Of a DNA stretch of 64,000 nt, positions 50,316 to 57,878 are shown one piece after another. The DNA lies in NCBI RefSeq assembly GCF_041915215.1, contig NZ_JAYSBV010000002.1. One strand, given 5' to 3'. Position 1 is the stretch's first letter. The number at the start of each line of letters is the position of its first letter. The notes under the pieces were generated by a model. The model was not told where the DNA came from, did not search any database, and saw only the letters and a list, made by a program, of their open reading frames with translations. The translations under genes were made by a program, and so were the position numbers. The DNA is from Zoogloea sp021286885 (GTDB taxonomy: Bacteria > Pseudomonadota > Gammaproteobacteria > Burkholderiales > Rhodocyclaceae).

Positions 50316-51319
50316 GCGTGTGCTCCTTGGCGGGGGATGCCGGCCTTGGCGGCCCGGGCTTCGAGTTGCTGGACGAGTTCATCCATGACGCCGGCGGCAT
50401 CCGCGCCCCAGGCCAGTTCGGCGATGGGGGCCAGGGCGCTGCGGCTGCGGGCCAGGGCTGCGGCAAACCATTCGCCCAAGGTGGCCTTGTTGGCCGGGTT
50501 GTCGGCGGCGGCGGCCTTGATGACGGCATCCACCCACTTGGTGTTTTCGGCGTACCACTCCCGCTGGAAACGGGTCAGCAGGGTCATCACCGGGCCGTGG
50601 GCAGCGGTGAGGCGTTCGTTCAGATGCTCATACACCAGCGGGTAAAGCAGCCCGTCCAGCACCAGGTTCTGGGCCACAAAGAGCTGGAACCAGTCCTGCA
50701 TCACCATCATGTCTTCGGCGTAGTGGCGCAGCCCCTGCCATTCGGGGGCGGCCAGCCAGGCCTGCTTGGCTTCGGCCAGGGCTTCCACATCGTCCATGGC
50801 CAGGGCCAGGCGGGTGATGAACTGGGCAATCCCGAGCTGATCCATGCTGGCGTAAGCCGCCGCCTGGGAAATGGCAATGCCGTAGCCGTAGGCGGCGATG
50901 CTGGCGTTGTTGAGGTTGGCAGCCCAGGCCAGGTGGCGCAGGGGCAGGATCACCCGGGTCACGCTTGCCTTGCCGGCAGCCGGGTAGCCGCTCGCCAGGC
51001 CCAGTTCTTCGGCCAGATCGAAGTCGGCGCCGGTGGTTTCCTGCATCCGCCCCCGGGCCAGAGTCCAGGCGCCGTAGTAAAACTGGCGCGGGTCCTTGAG
51101 GGCGTACCAGTCTTTCATGCTGATCCGGGTGCGGGACGGATCAAAGATGGCGTGGGCCGGATCCCAGGTGGGGCGGTAGTGGAAGTTCTCGACCGGTTGC
51201 AGGTCCATGGTGCCTTCCATGTAGCGGGAGGCCGGCTTGTCGGCCCCCATCCGCCGGGCCAGGTGCCCGAAGGTCTGGCGCAGGGGCTGGATGGTGATGG
51301 TGCGCAGATCCATGCTCAT
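50312..51319 (-). CDS. dmpL: Phenol hydroxylase beta subunit P1 (DmpL-like)
   Basis: A 335-aa structural beta subunit of the oxygenase, related to the alpha subunit but without the di-iron ligands. The FHYRPTWDPAHAIFDPSRT and GYGIAISQAAAYASMDQLGIAQ segments fit. GGAG precedes the ATG at 51319. It is separated from dmpK by 145 bases containing a hairpin and a short repeat. Confidence 0.94.
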   Translation of the reverse strand: MSMDLRTITIQPLRQTFGHLARRMGADKPASRYMEGTMDLQPVENFHYRPTWDPAHAIFDPSRTRISMKDWYALKDPRQFYYGAWTLARGRMQETTGADFDLAEELGLASGYPAAGKASVTRVILPLRHLAWAANLNNASIAAYGYGIAISQAAAYASMDQLGIAQFITRLALAMDDVEALAEAKQAWLAAPEWQGLRHYAEDMMVMQDWFQLFVAQNLVLDGLLYPLVYEHLNERLTAAHGPVMTLLTRFQREWYAENTKWVDAVIKAAAADNPANKATLGEWFAAALARSRSALAPIAELAWGADAAGVMDELVQQLEARAAKAGIPRQGAHA

Positions 51320-51362
51320 CGTGGAGTCTCCTTCTCCTTTGGATTGTCTGGATACGCCTCAT

Positions 51363-51397
51363 GCAGCGCGCCGTGCCCGGCATGGGCGCCGCGCTGC
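51363..51397 (-). other. Hairpin in the dmpK-dmpL spacer
   Basis: GCAGCGCG (51363-51370) pairs with CGCGCTGC (51390-51397), and GCCC with GGGC inside. There is no T run, so it is more likely an RNA-processing or attenuating structure than a full terminator. Confidence 0.5.
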
Positions 51398-51438
51398 GCA
51401 AAGCGTTGAATCGTGGGTGCGGGGGCAGAAAAACCCGT

Positions 51439-51462
51439 GAGCCCGGGAGCCCGGGAGCCCGG
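51439..51462 (-). repeat. Three tandem copies of an 8-bp unit after dmpK
   Basis: GAGCCCGG is repeated exactly three times (51439-51446, 51447-51454, 51455-51462), directly after the dmpK stop on the minus strand. Confidence 0.88.
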
Positions 51463-51464
51463 GG

Positions 51465-51731
51465 CTAGCGGAAACGCTGGTGGGTGGCGGCGTGCAGGTT
51501 CCAGCCAAAATCTGCCCCGTCGCCCGCCGGCAGCGTGGGTGCGGTGTCCAGAAAGATCACCTGGTTGTCGGCGCAGAATTGGGCAAAAGCGGCCTCGGGC
51601 ATGATGAGTTCCACCGCCAGGGCGGGCTCGCCCACCGAGAACTCGAACTCCACCAGTACCACCGGGCCGCTGCTGCGCTGGCCGGTCACCCGTACGTATT
51701 TGCGGGTGGGATCAAAAGTCTGTTGCTGCAT
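51465..51731 (-). CDS. dmpK: Phenol hydroxylase assembly subunit P0 (DmpK-like)
   Basis: An 88-aa protein of the DmpK/P0 family, thought to help iron incorporation into the oxygenase. KYVRVTGQRSSGPVVLVEFEF and FLDTAPTLPAGDGADFGWNLH are recognisable. GGAGG precedes the ATG at 51731 at the head of the operon. No sigma54 promoter is seen upstream, unlike DmpR-controlled operons. Confidence 0.9.
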   Translation of the reverse strand: MQQQTFDPTRKYVRVTGQRSSGPVVLVEFEFSVGEPALAVELIMPEAAFAQFCADNQVIFLDTAPTLPAGDGADFGWNLHAATHQRFR

Positions 51732-51795
51732 GGCGCCTCCGGTGCGGATCGGCCTGCTGCCTGCGTGGGCGGAAGGTCCGTGTTTCCGTGAGCCG

Positions 51796-51829
51796 CCATT
51801 CCATCAAACATTAATATGTTAGTGAATGG
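51796..51829. promoter_or_regulatory. Nested inverted repeats upstream of the phenol hydroxylase operon
   Basis: CCATTC (51796-51801) is mirrored by GAATGG (51824-51829), and inside them AACAT (51807-51811) by ATGTT (51816-51820). The ATGTTAGTGAAT half (51816-51827) is nearly repeated between hpaA and hpaR. A likely operator for HpaA or HpaR, by inference. Confidence 0.4.
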
Positions 51830-51909
51830 ACGCAGCGCGCCTTGACTTGCACTTTTCAGAGGGTGGAGACAAACGCGGAGGCTCAAGCCGACCCGGGTCG
51901 GCCTGGCCC

Positions 51910-52839
51910 TCAGGTGGGTTGCTGCTGGGGGCTGGCCCGGAACTGGCTCGGGGTGAGGCCCACCCGCCGGGTGAAGAAGCGGGTGAAGTAGGCCGGATCG
52001 GCAAAACCCAGCTGGTACGAAAGCTCCCCGATGGGCGTGGTGGAAAAGCGCAGCAGGCGCCGCGCTTCCTGCACCAGCCGGTCGTGGATCAGCTCCTTGG
52101 AAGCCAGATTGGCCATGCGCCGGCACACCGCATTCAGGCGCGCCTCGGTTACGGCGAGGCGGGAGGCGTAATCCGGCAGGGTCAGGTGATCCCGAAAATG
52201 CGCCTCCACCAGATCGCAGAAGCCCAGAAAGATGCGCAGATCCTCACCCCGCTCCGGCGAGGCCAGATTCGCCCCCTGGCTGGCGATGAGCCGGTGCAGG
52301 CTGATGAAGAAGCATTGCCCCAGGGCCCGCAGGGCGGCCAGCCGGCCCCGCCCCTGGGCGCCAAACTCCTCGCCCAGCAGGGTGGCGTAGCGGATCAGGC
52401 GCTCGGCCTCGGCGGCACTCTCGCCCGCCAGCCCGGCCAGGGGCACGAAGGCTGGCGTGCGCTGCTGGGCCTCGGGCCAGACGCCCGGCAGCGCCGCACA
52501 CCAGGCCCGCACCACTTCCTGGCGCACGGTGAGCACATGGCCTTCGGTGTGTTCCTCGGAGTAAAACGCGTGGGGAATGGCGGGCGGGGTCATGAACACC
52601 AGGGGCGCATCCCCCGCGTAGGTCTGGTCGTCCAGCTGGAGCCGGATGTTGCCGCGCAGCAGCAGGTGGATCTGGTAGAAGCGGGAATGCCGGTGGGCCG
52701 GCGTGTTACGCCCGAACACCTCCGCCAGCCGACCAAAGGTTTCGTAATGCAGCTCGCAGTCCGGGTCGCCCGCATAGATCCGGGTGATGTAGATGTCGGG
52801 AATGCTGGCGCGCCGGTGGATGGGCTCGAAATCAGTCAT
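51910..52839 (-). CDS. AraC-family regulator, HpaA-like
   Basis: A 309-aa activator with an N-terminal cupin-type sensing domain (HRHSRFYQIHLLLRGNIRLQ) and a C-terminal double HTH (TLPDYASRLAVTEARLNAVCRRM, IGELSYQLGFADPAYFTRFF). It resembles HpaA, the 4-hydroxyphenylacetate-responsive activator. It is next to the phenol hydroxylase operon and in the same direction, so it may activate that operon with a different inducer. hpaBC are not in the window. Confidence 0.85.
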   Translation of the reverse strand: MTDFEPIHRRASIPDIYITRIYAGDPDCELHYETFGRLAEVFGRNTPAHRHSRFYQIHLLLRGNIRLQLDDQTYAGDAPLVFMTPPAIPHAFYSEEHTEGHVLTVRQEVVRAWCAALPGVWPEAQQRTPAFVPLAGLAGESAAEAERLIRYATLLGEEFGAQGRGRLAALRALGQCFFISLHRLIASQGANLASPERGEDLRIFLGFCDLVEAHFRDHLTLPDYASRLAVTEARLNAVCRRMANLASKELIHDRLVQEARRLLRFSTTPIGELSYQLGFADPAYFTRFFTRRVGLTPSQFRASPQQQPT

Positions 52840-52848
52840 GGAGGCCTG

Positions 52849-52869
52849 TTTGCTTCGATATTAGCAAAT
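52849..52869. promoter_or_regulatory. Inverted repeat between hpaA- and hpaR-like genes
   Basis: TTTGCT (52849-52854) mirrors AGCAAA (52863-52868). ATATTAGCAAAT (52858-52869) matches 9 of 12 bases of ATGTTAGTGAAT at 51816-51827, all differences being transitions. Confidence 0.35.
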
Positions 52870-52932
52870 TCACGGTATCATACGCCCCATCGGCAAGGCC
52901 AGACCTTGCGCGCAGTTCAAGGAGCTTCCCCC

Positions 52933-53451
52933 ATGACCCCGAGCAGGATTCATTACCGCAACCTGCCCCAACTCTTCCTGAAAGCCCGGGAAGAGCTGAT
53001 GTGCCACTTCCGCCCCATCATCAACCACCACGGCCTGACCGAGCAACAGTGGCGCATCATGCGCGTGCTGAGCGAACGGGATCAGCTCGAACCCTGGGAA
53101 ATCTGCGACATCTGCCAGATCCTGAGCCCCAGCCTCGCAGGCGTGCTGGCCCGCATGGACGACATGGGCGTCATCACCCGTAACCGGGTGCCCGAAGACC
53201 AGCGCCGGGTACTCGTCCGGCTGAGCCCCCAGGGCGAGGCCCTGGTCGAGCAGATGGCGCCCCTGATCGAGGCCCAGTACAAGCTGATCGAAGAATCCCT
53301 GGGCACCGAGCTGCTGCAGGACGTGTACCGGGTGCTGGATCGGGTGGTGAACGAAGAACGGCCCCCCATCAAACGCGTCGAACTGCCCGGCGCCAGCCCG
53401 GCCCAGGCCGACGCAGCCCCCAAGCGGCGGGCCCGGCGCAAGAGCGCCTGA
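52933..53451 (+). CDS. hpaR: MarR-family regulator, HpaR-like
   Basis: A 172-aa winged-helix repressor like HpaR of homoprotocatechuate degradation. RIHYRNLPQLFLKAREELM and LTEQQWRIMRVL are typical of HpaR, followed by the wing region RVPEDQRRVLVRLSP. AGGAG precedes the ATG at 52933. It is divergent from the HpaA-like gene. A lysine/arginine-rich tail (APKRRARRKSA) ends the protein. Confidence 0.87.
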   Translation: MTPSRIHYRNLPQLFLKAREELMCHFRPIINHHGLTEQQWRIMRVLSERDQLEPWEICDICQILSPSLAGVLARMDDMGVITRNRVPEDQRRVLVRLSPQGEALVEQMAPLIEAQYKLIEESLGTELLQDVYRVLDRVVNEERPPIKRVELPGASPAQADAAPKRRARRKSA

Positions 53452-53480
53452 AGCCCTGAGCGTCTGAACCGGGGCCCGCT

Positions 53481-54992
53481 TCAGCCTAGCCGCCCCACCC
53501 CTTCCAGAATCGCTTTCAGCAGGGTGTAGCAACGCCCCACCGAGGCCACCTCAACCCCTTCGCCCGGTGCGTGGGCGCCCCGGATGGTGGGGCCGAAGGA
53601 CACCATATCCATGCCCGGATAGGTAGCGCCGATGATGCCGCACTCCAGCCCCGCATGGATCACCTGCACGCTGGACGCTTCGCCGAAGCGCTCGGCAAAC
53701 ACGCCCTGGGCCAGAGCCAGCAAGGGAGAGTCGGGGTTGGGCGCCCAACCCGGATAGGCATCGCCCTTGAGGGCCCGGGTACCCGAGAGGGCAAACAGAC
53801 TCACGATCTCGTCGGCTAGGGCCGGGCCGCTGGTATCGGACAGCGAACGGATCATGAAATTGCAGTGGCCCGCCTCGGGGCCCAGACGCACCATGCCCAG
53901 GTTGTTGGAGCATTCCACCACCCCGGGCACCGCCCGGCTCCAGCGCCGCACCCCATGGGGCGCCGCGTGCAGACTGGCAAGCCACAGGGCCTGCTCGGCG
54001 GGGGCCAGGATCCGGGCGGCCTGGGCCTGGTTCTGGGCCTGGTTCTGGGTCTGCTTCTGAGTCAACTCGGCCTGCAACGAGAGGCCGGTTTCGATGCCCT
54101 TGAGCTCGCTGGCCAGGCAGTCTTGCAGGGCTTCCAGCCGGGCGGCCAGCCAGGCACCATGGCCCACCGGCAGGGCCAGCTCCGCCCAGGCTTCACGCGG
54201 CAGCGCATTGCGGGCGGTGCCGCCTTCAAGGGCCACCAGGTACAGGGGCAGTTCATGACCCAGTTCGACCAAGACCCGCAGCAACAGCTTGATGGCGTTG
54301 CCCCGCTCCTCGTGGATGTTCACCCCCGAATGGCCGCCGCGCAGGCCGCCCAGGGTGATGCGCCACACCTCATGCCCGGCGGGCAGGGGCTGGGGCTGGC
54401 CGGGGCGATCCACGGTCACATCCAGCCCGCCGGCGCAGCCCATATAAAACTCGCCCCATTCTTCGGTATCCAGATTGAGCATCAGGCGGCCCTGGAGCAG
54501 ATCGGGGGCCAAGCCCCGGGCACCACCCATGCCGGCTTCTTCATCCACCGTAAGCAGCACTTCCAGGGGGCCATGGGCCAGGGTCGGGTCTTCGAGGGCG
54601 GCGAGCGCGAGGGCCACGCCCAGGCCGTTATCGGCCCCCAGCGTGGTTTCCGGCGCCTTCAGCCAGCCGTCGGCCAGCACGGGCTGGATGGGGTCGTGGT
54701 TAAAGTCGTGGGCGCTGGCGTTGTTCTTCTGGCACACCATGTCCAGGTGGCCTTGCAGCACCATGCCGGGAAAATGGGCACAGCCCGGCGTGGCCGGTTT
54801 GCGGATCAGCAGATTGCCGGCTTCATCCACCCGGGTTTCAAAGCCCTGGCCCTGGGCCCAGGCCTGCAGATGGGCACGGATGGCGGTTTCACCCTTGGAG
54901 GGGCGGGGAATGCGGCACAGATCGGCGAAGTGGGCCCAGACGGGGGCCGGTTCCAGCCCTTGGAAGACCGGAGGAAGGGGCGCTGCAGTCAT
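53481..54992 (-). CDS. pepD: Aminoacyl-histidine dipeptidase (PepD, M20 family)
   Basis: A 503-aa zinc dipeptidase splitting Xaa-His dipeptides. MVLQGHLDMVCQKN holds the first zinc His, TLGADNGLG the bridging Asp, and DEEAGMGGA the catalytic Glu and a ligand; HAGLECGIIG follows near the end. Residues near 310-325 are a Gln/Asn/Ala-rich insert encoded by 12-bp repeats. The gene converges on hpaR. Confidence 0.92.
   Translation of the reverse strand: MTAAPLPPVFQGLEPAPVWAHFADLCRIPRPSKGETAIRAHLQAWAQGQGFETRVDEAGNLLIRKPATPGCAHFPGMVLQGHLDMVCQKNNASAHDFNHDPIQPVLADGWLKAPETTLGADNGLGVALALAALEDPTLAHGPLEVLLTVDEEAGMGGARGLAPDLLQGRLMLNLDTEEWGEFYMGCAGGLDVTVDRPGQPQPLPAGHEVWRITLGGLRGGHSGVNIHEERGNAIKLLLRVLVELGHELPLYLVALEGGTARNALPREAWAELALPVGHGAWLAARLEALQDCLASELKGIETGLSLQAELTQKQTQNQAQNQAQAARILAPAEQALWLASLHAAPHGVRRWSRAVPGVVECSNNLGMVRLGPEAGHCNFMIRSLSDTSGPALADEIVSLFALSGTRALKGDAYPGWAPNPDSPLLALAQGVFAERFGEASSVQVIHAGLECGIIGATYPGMDMVSFGPTIRGAHAPGEGVEVASVGRCYTLLKAILEGVGRLG
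54023..54058 (-). repeat. 12-bp tandem repeat inside pepD
   Basis: GGGCCTGGTTCT occurs twice exactly and a third time with two changes (54047-54058). On the coding strand it adds a Gln/Asn-rich stretch without breaking the frame. Confidence 0.85.
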
Positions 54993-55113
54993 GCGTCAGG
55001 CATCCTGTGGGGGAAAGGCCAAAGCCTACCCCAAGGAAGCCTGGTCGGGCAGGGGCCCGGTGACTGCTTGCTGCATGATGCCTGAGGTGGGATGCCTGAG
55101 GCGGAGTGGCAGA

Positions 55114-55407
55114 CTAGTCGAAGTAGTCTTCCGGCAGGGCTTCGACCTGGAGGTCGTTATCCTTGGCGAAGTTTTTGAGGAAGTTGTAGGCCAACGGTTC
55201 GATGTCGTGGATGCGGGCGTCCACCAGCACGGTTTTGTCTCCCCGCATGTTGCAGGCAGGACGCACGTAGGGGGAGTAGGTCATCCGGTGGTCGGCGCCG
55301 AACACCGACATGACGCCGCACAGACGGTCAGCCCAATCGCTGGGACGAAAGGTACGGCCGTCGCTGGTACGACCGACGATCACAAAATTCTCTGGTTTGT
55401 GGATCAT
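55114..55407 (-). CDS. DUF3579-family protein
   Basis: A 97-aa protein matching the DUF3579 family of betaproteobacteria (FVIVGRTSDGRTFRPSDWADRL, VDARIHDIEPLAYNFLKNFA). The function is unknown. The ATG at 55407 gives the family length; the frame extends to 55479 without support. It is divergent from the RNA ligase-family gene. Confidence 0.83.
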   Translation of the reverse strand: MIHKPENFVIVGRTSDGRTFRPSDWADRLCGVMSVFGADHRMTYSPYVRPACNMRGDKTVLVDARIHDIEPLAYNFLKNFAKDNDLQVEALPEDYFD

Positions 55408-55634
55408 GGAGCTGATGGATAGGTTGAAGGCGGTTTTTGTTGTGTCCTGCCCGGCAAGCCGGGGGGGCGACTGTTGCATCGCCGGCCTGGATTCTAGCAG
55501 GAAGACCTTTCATCCCCAACACGCCCGCAAAGACAATCAGGGACTACCCGCAGTTGATCCAACTTTTATCATGCGCGGCATGCCTTACAACTCCCTTTCA
55601 GCGGCTGCCTGTCCAGAAAGTTTACACCTGAGCC

Positions 55635-56300
55635 ATGCCTCATCCTTCCCACTCCCTTGCCGAAGCCCTTGAGCACACCCGGCAGACCTTTCTAGCGGCC
55701 GGCCATACCTTGCCCAATGTGCGGCGGGATTTCCCCGAATGGCATCAAGGGCGCCCCCGCTATGCCCTGTGGGCCTTGATGGTGGATCTGCCCCACCTGC
55801 GCGCCCTGCTGGCCCGGGCTGCCGACGTGCTGGGCCCCTGGCTGCTGGATGACTACCAGCGCCAGCCTCACATCACCTTGGCCCTGGCGGGCTTTCCGAC
55901 TGCCCAGCCAACCCAGCCGGACGACTATGGCCCCGAGGATCTGGCCCGCCACCGGGCCGCCTTGGCGGCCGGGGCGCCACCCCCTTTCGAGATCCGTATT
56001 GGTGCCCCCAGCAGCTTCAGTTCGGCCCCCTTTTTGAGTGTGGAAGATCCGGAAGGCGGCATCGCCCGCCTGCGCCAATTACTGGATGATCGTCCCCACC
56101 CAGACGGCGGCCCCTATGTTCCCCATCTGACCTTGGGGCTGTACAGCGGTGCCCACCCCTGCGGGCTTGTGCTCCAACGCCTGCTTTCTTTGCCATGGCC
56201 AGCGGTGCGCTTGCGGGTGGATAGGCTGGATCTTGTGGACTATGCATCGAACGTCATAGGCGGCCATTTAAGTACAAAAAATACATTTTTACTGGGCTAA
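55635..56300 (+). CDS. 2'-5' RNA ligase/phosphodiesterase family protein (2H)
   Basis: A 221-aa 2H phosphoesterase-superfamily protein. The two HxT motifs are HITL (about residue 75) and HLTLGLY (about 163). Members ligate or open 2'-5' or cyclic phosphodiester bonds in RNA or nucleotides; the actual substrate is unknown. There is no strong ribosome site at 55635. Confidence 0.78.
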   Translation: MPHPSHSLAEALEHTRQTFLAAGHTLPNVRRDFPEWHQGRPRYALWALMVDLPHLRALLARAADVLGPWLLDDYQRQPHITLALAGFPTAQPTQPDDYGPEDLARHRAALAAGAPPPFEIRIGAPSSFSSAPFLSVEDPEGGIARLRQLLDDRPHPDGGPYVPHLTLGLYSGAHPCGLVLQRLLSLPWPAVRLRVDRLDLVDYASNVIGGHLSTKNTFLLG

Positions 56301-56488
56301 CAAAAACAGCAAAAAGAACAAAAGCATTTATTCATTTGGCAAAAAAATTACAGATTAAAAAATATAGATCAATGCACTATGACTTCCGTCAACTTTTGAT
56401 AAATCACAACTTTCTTATGAACGGTTTTCCATTTAGCATGATGCAAGGTTCCTGCAGGGCCTGATCTCAATAATCGAGGAGAATACTC

Positions 56489-57700
56489 ATGCAAAAGAAA
56501 CTGATCCCCTGTGCCCTGACCCTGGCTCTGGTTTCCGCCTTCGCCCACGCAGAGAGCGCGAAGCGCTATATCGTTCAGTACCACGACACCGCCGTGCAGT
56601 CCCCCCTGCGTGCCGAAGCAGCCACTGCAGCGGCTGCCGACGCCCGCGTTGCTGCCAACGTGCAGGCCTGGGGCTATGTGGATTCCCGCGTGATGGCCAA
56701 GACCCAGGAGCTGGAGTCCCGCCATGGCGTGAAGGCCAAGACGGCCTTCAGCCACACCATCAAGGGTTTTTCAGCCGCCCTGACCCCGGCCCAGGTCGTA
56801 GCCCTCCAGGCCGACCCGAGCGTGGCCAGCGTTGAAGAAGATCTGCCGGTCAAGGTGAACGCCCAGACCATTCCCTGGGGCATCACCCACACCCAAGCCA
56901 CCGTCTCCAGCACCCTGGCGGGTAACGGCGCTGGCGCCGTGACCGGCTCCTATGTGTATGTGATCGACACCGGTATCGCTACCCATACAGATCTCAACCT
57001 GATCAAGCACGTCAACATGACCACCGATGGCAAGAACTATGACTGCCATGGTCACGGTACCCATGTGGCCGGCACCATCGGCGCCAAGGACAACACCGGC
57101 TACGTGGTCGGCATGGCTCCGGGGGTGAAGCTGACTGGCGTTAAGGTGCTGGGCTGTACCGGTGGTGGCTACACCTCCGACGTGATCAAGGGCGTCGACT
57201 GGGTGACCGCCAACGCAGTGAAGCCCGCCGTGGCCAATATGAGCGTGGGTGGCGGTCTGAGCACGACCCTGAACGCTGCCATTCAGAAATCGGTGACGGC
57301 TGGGGTGTTCTACGCCATCGCTGCTGGCAATGACATCAAGCAAGACGCCTGCAACTACTCCCCTGCCAGCGCTGGTTATGGCCTGAACGGCGCCATCACA
57401 GTGGGCGCCTTCGACAACACCGGTACGGAAGCCTGGTTCAGCAACATCGGTAAGTGCGTTGAAATCTACGCACCGGGCGTGGGCGTGCTGTCCACCTATC
57501 TGAACAGCGGGACCACCACCATGGACGGCACCTCCATGGCCACCCCCCACGTGGCGGGTGCAGCCGCCCTGTACCGTTCCCGTTACCCGACGGCCACCCC
57601 GGCTACCGTGGAAGCCGCCCTCAAGAACACCGCAGTATCTACCGGCAAGTACAGCCAGAGCGGCGCCCTGATCAAGTCGGTTAACGTCAAGACCTTCTAA
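56489..57700 (+). CDS. Secreted S8 serine protease (subtilase) with I9 propeptide
   Basis: A 403-aa exported protease. The Sec signal peptide ends near AHA-ES (residue 21); the I9 inhibitor propeptide covers about 25-122 (RYIVQYHD ... VASVEEDLPV). The catalytic triad is Asp160 (YVIDTG), His189 (HGHGTHVAG) and Ser349 (GTSMATPHVAG), with Asn281 for the oxyanion. GAGGAG precedes the ATG. It probably leaves the cell by type II secretion; gsp genes begin at 63.2 kb. Confidence 0.94.
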   Translation: MQKKLIPCALTLALVSAFAHAESAKRYIVQYHDTAVQSPLRAEAATAAAADARVAANVQAWGYVDSRVMAKTQELESRHGVKAKTAFSHTIKGFSAALTPAQVVALQADPSVASVEEDLPVKVNAQTIPWGITHTQATVSSTLAGNGAGAVTGSYVYVIDTGIATHTDLNLIKHVNMTTDGKNYDCHGHGTHVAGTIGAKDNTGYVVGMAPGVKLTGVKVLGCTGGGYTSDVIKGVDWVTANAVKPAVANMSVGGGLSTTLNAAIQKSVTAGVFYAIAAGNDIKQDACNYSPASAGYGLNGAITVGAFDNTGTEAWFSNIGKCVEIYAPGVGVLSTYLNSGTTTMDGTSMATPHVAGAAALYRSRYPTATPATVEAALKNTAVSTGKYSQSGALIKSVNVKTF

Positions 57701-57769
57701 GCGCAAGGCCCGGTACCACGGCTAACCCGTGGCACATCAAACAGGTCGATACTGCCGCCAAAAGCGCAC

Positions 57770-57796
57770 AAAAAAGCCGGCGCCACCCGCGCCGGC
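57770..57796 (-). terminator. Terminator of the kup operon
   Basis: GCCGGCGC (57776-57783) pairs with GCGCCGGC (57789-57796) around CACCC, and the minus strand continues in a T6 run. Confidence 0.78.
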
Positions 57797-57812
57797 CCAG
57801 ACCAGGATCAGC

Positions 57813-57847
57813 ACAGCCGGGCATCTACCCGGCTGTTTTGTTTTATT
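57813..57847 (+). terminator. Terminator of the subtilase gene
   Basis: ACAGCCGGG (57813-57821) pairs with CCCGGCTGT (57828-57836), followed by TTTGTTTTATT. Confidence 0.88.
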
Positions 57848-57878
57848 GCATGGCTGCCACGGCCATCCACCCTCCGGG

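Noticed and set aside
56396..56409. FNR-like site TTGAT-AAAT-CACAA before the subtilase gene
   Set aside because: Only one half fits; the second half matches three of five bases, and the AT-rich context makes this likely by chance.
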